Shown here: in pieces, positions 39,201 through 50,824 of the stretch
How the letters are laid out: every line of letters starts with the position of its first letter
Position numbering within the stretch: position 1 is the stretch's first letter
Source of the DNA: Henricia sp. BOLD:AAB3569
Lineage: Eukaryota > Echinodermata > Asteroidea > Spinulosida > Echinasteridae
Length of the DNA stretch: 64,000 bases
Reading direction: 5' to 3'
Assembly: GCA_037783545.1 (NCBI GenBank)
Contig: JBBELK010001472.1
Location: 81,362 to 145,361, forward strand
Translations under genes and position numbers: made by a program
Notes under the pieces: model-generated
Databases searched by the model: none
Told to the model about the DNA's origin: nothing
Seen by the model: only the letters and a program-made list of their open reading frames with translations

Positions 39201-40431
39201 CATTTCCCGGCGAAAGTCTGTCAATTTTTTATGACAAGTGCGCAATATAGAGAGTTTAGGGCATGCAAAATTTGAAGTTCGTCGGAACATTTTTCGACCT
39301 CCAAATTTGCCGAATTTTGGACCACACTTTGACCAAATTGCCGAGCCAAACTGCGGTGCGTTAACAACAGTCCGAATGACTGAGCATGCGCACAACTCAG
39401 GAGTACCCCAAAGAGGTGTGTACAGACAGCCACGGTTTGCGTGAGAGCAGTCAGGAAGCCTCAACCCAGTTTTTTCTAAACTTTGAAATTTCTCTGCCAT
39501 TTCCCGGCGAAAGTCTGTCAATTTGTTATGACAAGTGCGCAATATAGAGAGTTTAGGGCATGCAAAATTTGAAGTTCGTCGGAACATTTTTCGACCTCCA
39601 AATTTGCCGACGTTTGGACCACACTTTGACCAAATTGCCGAGCCAAACTGCGGTGCGTTAACGACAGTCCGAATGACTGAGCATGCGCACAACTCAGGAG
39701 TACCCCAAAGAGGTGTGTACAGACAGCCACGGTTTGCGTGAGAGCAGTCAGGAAGCCTCAACCCAGTTTTTTCTAAACTTTGAAATTTCTCTGCCATTTC
39801 CCGGCGAAAGTCTGTCAATTTTTTATGACAAGTGCGCAATATAGAGAGTTTAGGGCATGCAAAATTTGAAGTTCGTCGGAACATTTTTCGACCTCCAAAT
39901 TTGCCGACGTTTGGACCACACTTTGACCAAATTGCCGAGCCAAACTGCGGTGCGTTAACGACAGTCCGAATGACTGAGCATGCGCACAACTCAGGAGTAC
40001 CCCAAAGAGGTGTGTACAGACAGCCACGGTTTGCGTGAGAGCAGTCAGGAAGCCTCAACCCAGTTTTTTCTAAACTTTGAAATTTCTCTGCCATTTCCCG
40101 GCGAAAGTCTGTCAATTTTTTATGACAAGTGCGCAATATAGAGAGTTTAGGGCATGCAAAATTTGAAGTTCGTCGGAACATTTTTCGTCCTCCAAATTTG
40201 CCGACGTTTGGACCACACTTTGACCAAATTGCCGAGCCAAACTGCTGTGCGTTAACGACAGTCCGAATGACTGAGCATGCGCACAACTCAGGAGTACCCC
40301 AAAGAGGTGTGTACAGACAGCCACGGTTTGCGTGAGAGCAGTCAGGAAGCCTCAACCCAGTTTTTTATAAACTTTGAAATTTCTCTGCCATTTCCCGGCG
40401 AAAGTCTGTCAATTTTTTATGACAAGTGCGC
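36274..40431. repeat. HOR unit H4, 14 monomers (4,158 bp)
   Basis: Same opening order as H3, then two full three-monomer modules ('gttaacaac+cgaattttgg' / 'tttgttatg' / plain) at about 38,353-39,243 and 39,244-40,134, and the closing monomer at 40,135. As in H3, the third member of the first module carries 'ggtttgggtg', showing common descent of H3 and H4. A cluster of one-base length changes lies at 38,281-38,420. Confidence 0.87.
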
Positions 40432-43400
40432 AATATAGAGAGTTTAGGGCATGCAAAATTTGAAGTTCGTCGGAACATTTTTCGACCTCCAAATTTTCCG
40501 ACGTTTGGACCACACTTTGACCAAATTGCCGAGCCAAACTGCGGTGCGTTAACGACAGTCCGAATGACTGAGCATGCGCACAACTCAGGAGTACCCCAAA
40601 GAGGTGTGTACAGACAGCCACGGTTTGCGTGAGAGCAGTCAGGAAGCCTCAACCCAGTTTTTTCTAAACTTTGAAATTTCTCTGCCATTTCCCGGCGAAA
40701 GTCTGTCAATTTGTTATGACAAGTGCGCAATATAGAGAGTTTAGGGCATGCAAAATTTGAAGTTCGTCGGAACATTTTTCGACCTCCAAATTTGCCGACG
40801 TTTGGACCACACTTTGACCAAATTGCCGAGCCAAACTGCGGTGCGTTAACGACAGTCCGAATGACTGAGCATGCGCACAACTCAGGAGTACCCCAAAGAG
40901 GTGTGTACAGACAGCCACGGTTTGCGTGAGAGCAGTCAGGAAGCCTCAACCCAGTTTTTTCTAAACTTTGAAATTTCTCTGCCATTTCCGGGCGAAAGTC
41001 TGTCAATTTTTTATGACAAGTGCGCAATATAGAGAGTTTAGGGCATGCAAAATTTGAAGTTCGTCGGAACATTTTTCGACCTCCAAATTTGCCGACGTTT
41101 GGACCACACTTTGACCAAATTGCCGAGCCAAACTGCGGTGCGTTAACGACAGTCCGAATGACTGAGCATGCGCACAACTCAGGAGTACCCCAAAGAGGTG
41201 TGTACAGACAGCCACGGTTTGCGTGAGAGCAGTCAGGAAGCCTCAACCCAGTTTTTTCTAAACTTTGAAATTTCTCTGCCATTTCCGGGCGAAAGTCTGT
41301 CAATTTTTTATGACAAGTGCGCAATATAGAGAGTTTAGGGCATGCAAAATTTGAAGTTCGTCGGAACATTTTTCGACCTCCAAATTTGCCGACGTTTGGA
41401 CCACACTTTGACCAAATTGCCGAGCCAAACTGCGGTGCGTTAACGACAGTCCGAATGACTGAGCATGCGCACAACTCAGGAGTACCCCAAAGAGGTGTGT
41501 ACAGACAGCCACGGTTTGCGTGAGAGCAGTCAGGAAGCCTAAACCCAGTTTTTTTCTAAACTTTGAAATTTCTCTGCCATTTCCCGGCGAAAGTCTGTCA
41601 ATTTGTTATGACAAGTGCGCAATATAGAGAGTTTAGGGCATGCAAAATTTGAAGTTCGTCGGAACATTTTTCGACCTCCAAATTTGCCGACGTTTGGACC
41701 ACACTTTGACCAAATTGCCGAGCCAAACTGCGGTGCGTTAACGACAGTCCGAATGACTGAGCATGCGCACAACTCAGGAGTACCCCAAAGAGGTGTGTAC
41801 AGACAGCCACGGTTTGCGTGAGAGCAGTCAGGAAGCCTCAACCCAGTTTTTTCTAAACTTTGAAATTTCTCTGCCATTTCCCGGCGAAAGTCTGTCAATT
41901 TGTTATGACAAGTGCGCAATATAGAGAGTTTAGGGCATGCAAAATTTGAAGTTCGTCGGAACATTTTTCGACCTCCAAATTTGCCGACGTTTGGACCACA
42001 CTTTGACCAAATTGCCGAGCCAAACTGCGGTGCGTTAACGACAGTCCGAATGACTGAGCATGCGCACAACTCAGGAGTACCCCAAAGAGGTGTGTACAGA
42101 CAGCCACGGTTTGCGTGAGAGCAGTCAGGAAGCCTCAACCCAGTTTTTTCTAAACTTTGAAATTTCTCTGCCATTTCCCGGCGAAAGTCTGTCAATTTTT
42201 TATGACAAGTGCGCAATATAGAGAGTTTAGGGCATGCAAAATTTGAAGTTCGTCGGAACATTTTTCGACCTCCAAATTTGCCGACGTTTGGACCACACTT
42301 TGACCAAATTGCCGAGCCAAACTGCGGTGCGTTAACGACAGTCCGAATGACTGAGCATGCGCACAACTCAGGAGTACCCCAAAGAGGTGTGTACAGACAG
42401 CCACGGTTTGCGTGAGAGCAGTCAGGAAGCCTCAACCCAGTTTTTTCTAAACTTTGAAATTTCTCTGCCATTTCCCGGCGAAAGTCTGTCAATTTTTTAT
42501 GACAAGTGCGCAATATAGAGAGTTTAGGGCATGCAAAATTTGAAGTTCGTCGGAACATTTTTCGACCTCCAAATTTGCCGAATTTTGGACCACACTTTGA
42601 CCAAATTGCCGAGCCAAACTGCGGTGCGTTAACAACAGTCCGAATGACTGAGCATGCGCACAACTCAGGAGTACCCCAAAGAGGTGTGTACAGACAGCCA
42701 CGGTTTGCGTGAGAGCAGTCAGGAAGCCTCAACCCAGTTTTTTCTAAACTTTGAAATTTCTCTGCCATTTCCCGGCGAAAGTCTGTCAATTTGTTATGAC
42801 AAGTGCGCAATATAGAGAGTTTAGGGCATGCAAAATTTGAAGTTCGTCGGAACATTTTTCGACCTCCAAATTTGCCGACGTTTGGACCACACTTTGACCA
42901 AATTGCCGAGCCAAACTGCGGTGCGTTAACGACAGTCCGAATGACTGAGCATGCGCACAACTCAGGAGTACCCCAAAGAGGTGTGTACAGACAGCCACGG
43001 TTTGCGTGAGAGCAGTCAGGAAGCCTCAACCCAGTTTTTTCTAAACTTTGAAATTTCTCTGCCATTTCCCGGCGAAAGTCTGTCAATTTTTTATGACAAG
43101 TGCGCAATATAGAGAGTTTAGGGCATGCAAAATTTGAAGTTCGTCGGAACATTTTTCGACCTCCAAATTTGCCGACGTTTGGACCACACTTTGACCAAAT
43201 TGCCGAGCCAAACTGCGGTGCGTTAACGACAGTCCGAATGACTGAGCATGCGCACAACTCAGGAGTACCCCAAAGAGGTGTGTACAGACAGCCACGGTTT
43301 GCGTGAGAGCAGTCAGGAAGCCTCAACCCAGTTTTTTCTAAACTTTGAAATTTCTCTGCCATTTCCCGGCGAAAGTCTGTCAATTTTTTATGACAAGTGC

Positions 43401-46371
43401 GCAATATAGAGAGTTTAGGGCATGCAAAATTTGAAGTTCGTCGGAACATTTTTCGACCTCCAAATTTGCCGAATTTTGGACCACACTTTGACCAAATTGC
43501 CGAGCCAAACTGCGGTGCGTTAACAACAGTCCGAATGACTGAGCATGCGCACAACTCAGGAGTACCCCAAAGAGGTGTGTACAGACAGCCACGGTTTGCG
43601 TGAGAGCAGTCAGGAAGCCTCAACCCAGTTTTTTCTAAACTTTGAAATTTCTCTGCCATTTCCCGGCGAAAGTCTGTCAATTTGTTATGACAAGTGCGCA
43701 ATATAGAGAGTTTAGGGCATGCAAAATTTGAAGTTCGTCGGAACATTTTTCGACCTCCAAATTTGCCGACGTTTGGACCACACTTTGACCAAATTGCCGA
43801 GCCAAACTGCGGTGCGTTAACGACAGTCCGAATGACTGAGCATGCGCACAACTCAGGAGTACCCCAAAGAGGTGTGTACAGACAGCCACGGTTTGCGTGA
43901 GAGCAGTCAGGAAGCCTCAACCCAGTTTTTTCTAAACTTTGAAATTTCTCTGCCATTTCCCGGCGAAAGTCTGTCAATTTTTTATGACAAGTGCGCAATA
44001 TAGAGAGTTTAGGGCATGCAAAATTTGAAGTTCGTCGGAACATTTTTCGACCTCCAAATTTGCCGACGTTTGGACCACACTTTGACCAAATTGCCGAGCC
44101 AAACTGCGGTGCGTTAACGACAGTCCGAATGACTGAGCATGCGCACAACTCAGGAGTACCCCAAAGAGGTGTGTACAGACAGCCACGGTTTGCGTGAGAG
44201 CAGTCAGGAAGCCTCAACCCAGTTTTTTCTAAACTTTGAAATTTCTCTGCCATTTCCCGGCGAAAGTCTGTCAATTTTTTATGACAAGTGCGCAATATAG
44301 AGAGTTTAGGGCATGCAAAATTTGAAGTTCGTCGGAACATTTTTCGTCCTCCAAATTTGCCGACGTTTGGACCACACTTTGACCAAATTGCCGAGCCAAA
44401 CTGCGGTGCGTTAACGACAGTCCGAATGACTGAGCATGCGCACAACTCAGGAGTACCCCAAAGAGGTGTGTACAGACAGCCACGGTTTGGGTGAGAGCAG
44501 TCAGGAAGCCTCAACCCAGTTTTTTCTAAACTTTGAAATTTCTCTGCCATTTCCCGGCGAAAGTCTGTCAATTTTTTATGACAAGTGCGCAATATAGAGA
44601 GTTTAGGGCATGCAAAATTTGAAGTTCGTCGGAACATTTTTCGACCTCCAAATTTGCCGACGTTTGGACCACACTTTGACCAAATTGCCGAGCCAAACTG
44701 CGGTGCGTTAACGACAGTCCGAATGACTGAGCATGCGCACAACTCAGGAGTACCCCAAAGAGGTGTGTACAGACAGCCACGGTTTGCGTGAGAGCAGTCA
44801 GGAAGCCTCAACCCAGTTTTTTCTAAACTTTGAAATTTCTCTGCCATTTCCCGGCGAAAGTCTGTCAATTTTTTATGACAAGTGCGCAATATAGAGAGTT
44901 TAGGGCATGCAAAATTTGAAGTTCGTCGGAACATTTTTCGACCTCCAAATTTGCCGACGTTTGGACCACACTTTGACCAAATTGCCGAGCCAAACTGCGG
45001 TGCGTTAACGACAGTCCGAATGACTGAGCATGCGCACAACTCAGGAGTACCCCAAAGAGGTGTGTACAGACAGCCACGGTTTGCGTGAGAGCAGTCAGGA
45101 AGCCTCAACCCAGTTTTTTCTAAACTTTGAAATTTCTCTGCCATTTCCCGGCGAAAGTCTGTCAATTTTTTATGACAAGTGCGCAATATAGAGAGTTTAG
45201 GGCATGCAAAATTTGAAGTTCGTCGGAACATTTTTCGACCTCCAAATTTGCCGAATTTTGGACCACACTTTGACCAAATTGCCGAGCCAAACTGCGGTGC
45301 GTTAACAACAGTCCGAATGACTGAGCATGCGCACAACTCAGGAGTACCCCAAAGAGGTGTGTACAGACAGCCACGGTTTGCGTGAGAGCAGTCAGGAAGC
45401 CTCAACCCAGTTTTTTCTAAACTTTGAAATTTCTCTGCCATTTCCCGGCGAAAGTCTGTCAATTTGTTATGACAAGTGCGCAATATAGAGAGTTTAGGGC
45501 ATGCAAAATTTGAAGTTCGTCGGAACATTTTTCGACCTCCAAATTTGCCGACGTTTGGACCACACTTTGACCAAATTGCCGAGCCAAACTGCGGTGCGTT
45601 AACGACAGTCCGAATGACTGAGCATGCGCACAACTCAGGAGTACCCCAAAGAGGTGTGTACAGACAGCCACGGTTTGCGTGAGAGCAGTCAGGAAGCCTC
45701 AACCCAGTTTTTTCTAAACTTTGAAATTTCTCTGCCATTTCCCGGCGAAAGTCTGTCAATTTTTTATGACAAGTGCGCAATATAGAGAGTTTAGGGCATG
45801 CAAAATTTGAAGTTCGTCGGAACATTTTTCGACCTCCAAATTTGCCGACGTTTGGACCACACTTTGACCAAATTGCCGAGCCAAACTGCGGTGCGTTAAC
45901 GACAGTCCGAATGACTGAGCATGCGCACAACTCAGGAGTACCCCAAAGAGGTGTGTACAGACAGCCACGGTTTGCGTGAGAGCAGTCAGGAAGCCTCAAC
46001 CCAGTTTTTTCTAAACTTTGAAATTTCTCTGCCATTTCCCGGCGAAAGTCTGTCAATTTTTTATGACAAGTGCGCAATATAGAGAGTTTAGGGCATGCAA
46101 AATTTGAAGTTCGTCGGAACATTTTCGTCCTCCAAATTTGCCGACGTTTGGACCACACTTTGACCAAATTGCCGAGCCAAACTGCTGTGCGTTAACGACA
46201 GTCCGAATGACTGAGCATGCGCACAACTCAGGAGTACCCCAAAGAGGTGTGTACAGACAGCCACGGTTTGCGTGAGAGCAGTCAGGAAGCCTCAACCCAG
46301 TTTTTTATAAACTTTGAAATTTCTCTGCCATTTCCCGGCGAAAGTCTGTCAATTTTTTATGACAAGTGCGC
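40432..46371. repeat. HOR unit H5, 20 monomers (5,940 bp)
   Basis: The longest zone B unit. After seven opening monomers it has module copies starting at 42,512, 43,403 and 45,185, with a deviant trio between the second and third (44,294-45,184) whose first monomer has 'ttcgtcctcc' and 'ggtttgggtg' but not 'ctgctgtgcg'. It closes with the punctuation monomer at 46,076. The unit also contains the longest uninterrupted minus-strand open frame (41,539-46,167). I read that as a consequence of having few T-run length changes here, not as a gene. Confidence 0.87.
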
Positions 46372-48150
46372 AATATAGAGAGTTTAGGGCATGCAAATTT
46401 GAAGTTCGTCGGAACATTTTTCGACCTCCAAATTTTCCGACGTTTGGACCACACTTTGACCAATTGCCGAGCCAAACTGCGGTGCGTTAACGACAGTCCG
46501 AATGACTGAGCATGCGCACAACTCAGGAGTACCCCAAAGAGGTGTGTACAGACAGCCACGGTTTGCGTGAGAGCAGTCAGGAAGCCTCAACCCAGTTTTT
46601 TCTAAACTTTGAAATTTCTCTGCCATTTCCCGGCGAAAGTCTGTCAATTTTTTATGACAAGTGCGCAATATAGAGAGTTTAGGGCATGCAAAATTTGAAG
46701 TTCGTCGGAACATTTTTCGACCTCCAAATTTGCCGACTTTTGGACCACACTTTGACCAAATTGCCGAGCCAAACTGCGGTGCGTTAACAACAGTCCGAAT
46801 GACTGAGCATGCGCACAACTCAGGAGTACCCAAAGAGGTGTGTACAGACAGCCACGGTTTGCGTGAGAGCAGTCAGGAAGCCTCAACCCAGTTTTTTCTA
46901 AACTTTGAAATTTCTCTGCCATTTCCCGGCGAAAGTCTGTCAATTTTTTATGACAAGTGCGCAATATAGAGAGTTTAGGGCATGCAAAATTTGAAGTTCG
47001 TCGGAACATTTTTCGACCTCCAAATTTGCCGAATTTTGGACCACACTTTGACCAAATTGCCGAGCCAAACTGCGGTGCGTTAACAACAGTCCGAATGACT
47101 GAGCATGCGCACAACTCAGGAGTACCCCAAAGAGGTGTGTACAGACAGCCACGGTTTGCGTGAGAGCAGTCAGGAAGCCTCAACCCAGTTTTTTCTAAAC
47201 TTTGAAATTTCTCTGCCATTTCCCGGCGAAAGTCTGTCAATTTGTTATGACAAGTGCGCAATATAGAGAGTTTAGGGCATGCAAAATTTGAAGTTCGTCG
47301 GAACATTTTTCGACCTCCAAATTTGCCGACGTTTGGACCACACTTTGACCAAATTGCCGAGCCAAACTGCGGTGCGTTAACGACAGTCCGAATGACTGAG
47401 CATGCGCACAACTCAGGAGTACCCCAAAGAGGTGTGTACAGACAGCCACGGTTTGCGTGAGAGCAGTCAGGAAGCCTCAACCCAGTTTTTTCTAAACTTT
47501 GAAATTTCTCTGCCATTTCCCGGCGAAAGTCTGTCAATTTTTTATGACAAGTGCGCAATATAGAGAGTTTAGGGCATGCAAAATTTGAAGTTCGTCGGAA
47601 CATTTTTCGACCTCCAAATTTGCCGACGTTTGGACCACACTTTGACCAAATTGCCGAGCCAAACTGCGGTGCGTTAACGACAGTCCGAATGACTGAGCAT
47701 GCGCACAACTCAGGAGTACCCCAAAGAGGTGTGTACAGACAGCCACGGTTTGCGTGAGAGCAGTCAGGAAGCCTCAACCCAGTTTTTTCTAAACTTTGAA
47801 ATTTCTCTGCCATTTCCCGGCGAAAGTCTGTCAATTTTTTATGACAAGTGCGCAATATAGAGAGTTTAGGGCATGCAAAATTTGAAGTTCGTCGGAACAT
47901 TTTTCGTCCTCCAAATTTGCCGACGTTTGGACCACACTTTGACCAAATTGCCGAGCCAAACTGCTGTGCGTTAACGACAGTCCGAATGACTGAGCATGCG
48001 CACAACTCAGGAGTACCCCAAAGAGGTGTGTACAGACAGCCACGGTTTGCGTGAGAGCAGTCAGGAAGCCTCAACCCAGTTTTTTATAAACTTTGAAATT
48101 TCTCTGCCATTTCCCGGCGAAAGTCTGTCAATTTTTTATGACAAGTGCGC
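46372..48150. repeat. HOR unit H6, 6 monomers (1,779 bp), shortest unit
   Basis: Order: 'ttttccg' monomer; a monomer with 'gttaacaac' and 'ccgacttttgg' (intermediate between 'ccgacgtttgg' and 'ccgaattttgg'); a full 'gttaacaac+cgaattttgg' monomer; 'tttgttatg'; plain; closing 'ctgctgtgcg' monomer at 47,854. It lacks the 'ttccgggcg' and 'cctaaaccc' monomers that open the other units, so it looks like a deletion derivative. It is 3 bp short of 6 x 297, from single-base losses at about 46,396, 46,462 and 46,830. Confidence 0.84.
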
Positions 48151-50824
48151 AATATAGAGAGTTTAGGGCATGCAAAATTTGAAGTTCGTCGGAACATTTT
48201 TCGACCTCCAAATTTTCCGACGTTTGGACCACACTTTGACCAAATTGCCGAGCCAAACTGCGGTGCGTTAACGACAGTCCGAATGACTGAGCATGCGCAC
48301 AACTCAGGAGTACCCCAAAGAGGTGTGTACAGACAGCCACGGTTTGCGTGAGAGCAGTCAGGAAGCCTCAACCCAGTTTTTTCTAAACTTTGAAATTTCT
48401 CTGCCATTTCCGGGCGAAAGTCTGTCAATTTTTTATGACAAGTGCGCAATATAGAGAGTTTAGGGCATGCAAAATTTGAAGTTCGTCGGAACATTTTTCG
48501 ACCTCCAAATTTGCCGACGTTTGGACCACACTTTGACCAAATTGCCGAGCCAAACTGCGGTGCGTTAACGACAGTCCGAATGACTGAGCATGCGCACAAC
48601 TCAGGAGTACCCCAAAGAGGTGTGTACAGACAGCCACGGTTTGCGTGAGAGCAGTCAGGAAGCCTAAACCCAGTTTTTTTCTAAACTTTGAAATTTCTCT
48701 GCCATTTCCCGGCGAAAGTCTGTCAATTTGTTATGACAAGTGCGCAATATAGAGAGTTTAGGGCATGCAAAATTTGAAGTTCGTCGGAACATTTTTCGAC
48801 CTCCAAATTTGCCGACGTTTGGACCACACTTTGACCAAATTGCCGAGCCAAACTGCGGTGCGTTAACGACAGTCCGAATGACTGAGCATGCGCACAACTC
48901 AGGAGTACCCCAAAGAGGTGTGTACAGACAGCCACGGTTTGCGTGAGAGCAGTCAGGAAGCCTCAACCCAGTTTTTTCTAAACTTTGAAATTTCTCTGCC
49001 ATTTCCCGGCGAAAGTCTGTCAATTTGTTATGACAAGTGCGCAATATAGAGAGTTTAGGGCATGCAAAATTTGAAGTTCGTCGGAACATTTTTCGACCTC
49101 CAAATTTGCCGACGTTTGGACCACACTTTGACCAAATTGCCGAGCCAAACTGCGGTGCGTTAACGACAGTCCGAATGACTGAGCATGCGCACAACTCAGG
49201 AGTACCCCAAAGAGGTGTGTACAGACAGCCACGGTTTGCGTGAGAGCAGTCAGGAAGCCTCAACCCAGTTTTTTCTAAACTTTGAAATTTCTCTGCCATT
49301 TCCCGGCGAAAGTCTGTCAATTTTTTATGACAAGTGCGCAATATAGAGAGTTTAGGGCATGCAAAATTTGAAGTTCGTCGGAACATTTTTCGACCTCCAA
49401 ATTTGCCGACGTTTGGACCACACTTTGACCAAATTGCCGAGCCAAACTGCGGTGCGTTAACGACAGTCCGAATGACTGAGCATGCGCACAACTCAGGAGT
49501 ACCCCAAAGAGGTGTGTACAGACAGCCACGGTTTGCGTGAGAGCAGTCAGGAAGCCTCAACCCAGTTTTTTCTAAACTTTGAAATTTCTCTGCCATTTCC
49601 CGGCGAAAGTCTGTCAATTTTTTATGACAAGTGCGCAATATAGAGAGTTTAGGGCATGCAAAATTTGAAGTTCGTCGGAACATTTTTCGACCTCCAAATT
49701 TGCCGAATTTTGGACCACACTTTGACCAAATTGCCGAGCCAAACTGCGGTGCGTTAACAACAGTCCGAATGACTGAGCATGCGCACAACTCAGGAGTACC
49801 CCAAAGAGGTGTGTACAGACAGCCACGGTTTGCGTGAGAGCAGTCAGGAAGCCTCAACCCAGTTTTTTCTAAACTTTGAAATTTCTCTGCCATTTCCCGG
49901 CGAAAGTCTGTCAATTTGTTATGACAAGTGCGCAATATAGAGAGTTTAGGGCATGCAAAATTTGAAGTTCGTCGGAACATTTTTCGACCTCCAAATTTGC
50001 CGACGTTTGGACCACACTTTGACCAAATTGCCGAGCCAAACTGCGGTGCGTTAACGACAGTCCGAATGACTGAGCATGCGCACAACTCAGGAGTACCCCA
50101 AAGAGGTGTGTACAGACAGCCACGGTTTGCGTGAGAGCAGTCAGGAAGCCTCAACCCAGTTTTTTCTAAACTTTGAAATTTCTCTGCCATTTCCCGGCGA
50201 AAGTCTGTCAATTTTTTATGACAAGTGCGCAATATAGAGAGTTTAGGGCATGCAAAATTTGAAGTTCGTCGGAACATTTTTCGACCTCCAAATTTGCCGA
50301 CGTTTGGACCACACTTTGACCAAATTGCCGAGCCAAACTGCGGTGCGTTAACGACAGTCCGAATGACTGAGCATGCGCACAACTCAGGAGTACCCCAAAG
50401 AGGTGTGTACAGACAGCCACGGTTTGCGTGAGAGCAGTCAGGAAGCCTCAACCCAGTTTTTTCTAAACTTTGAAATTTCTCTGCCATTTCCCGGCGAAAG
50501 TCTGTCAATTTTTTATGACAAGTGCGCAATATAGAGAGTTTAGGGCATGCAAAATTTGAAGTTCGTCGGAACATTTTTCGTCCTCCAAATTTGCCGACGT
50601 TTGGACCACACTTTGACCAAATTGCCGAGCCAAACTGCTGTGCGTTAACGACAGTCCGAATGACTGAGCATGCGCACAACTCAGGAGTACCCCAAAGAGG
50701 TGTGTACAGACAGCCACGGTTTGCGTGAGAGCAGTCAGGAAGCCTCAACCCAGTTTTTTATAAACTTTGAAATTTCTCTGCCATTTCCCGGCGAAAGTCT
50801 GTCAATTTTTTATGACAAGTGCGC
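48151..50824. repeat. HOR unit H7, 9 monomers (2,674 bp)
   Basis: The cleanest unit and a good reference form. Order: 'ttttccg'; plain after 'ttccgggcg'; 'tttgttatg' after 'cctaaaccc'+7 T; 'tttgttatg'; plain; 'gttaacaac+cgaattttgg'; 'tttgttatg'; plain; closing 'ctgctgtgcg/ttcgtcctcc' monomer at 50,528. By eye it matches H8 monomer for monomer through the first eight positions. Confidence 0.9.

Noticed and set aside
37380-40355. Long minus-strand frame of 991 codons (and others of 598 to 962 codons elsewhere)
   Set aside because: Produced by a stop-free frame in a monomer whose length is a multiple of 3. It begins at TTG, ends at a T-run length change or the 'cctaaaccc' variant, and one-base indels are tolerated throughout the array.
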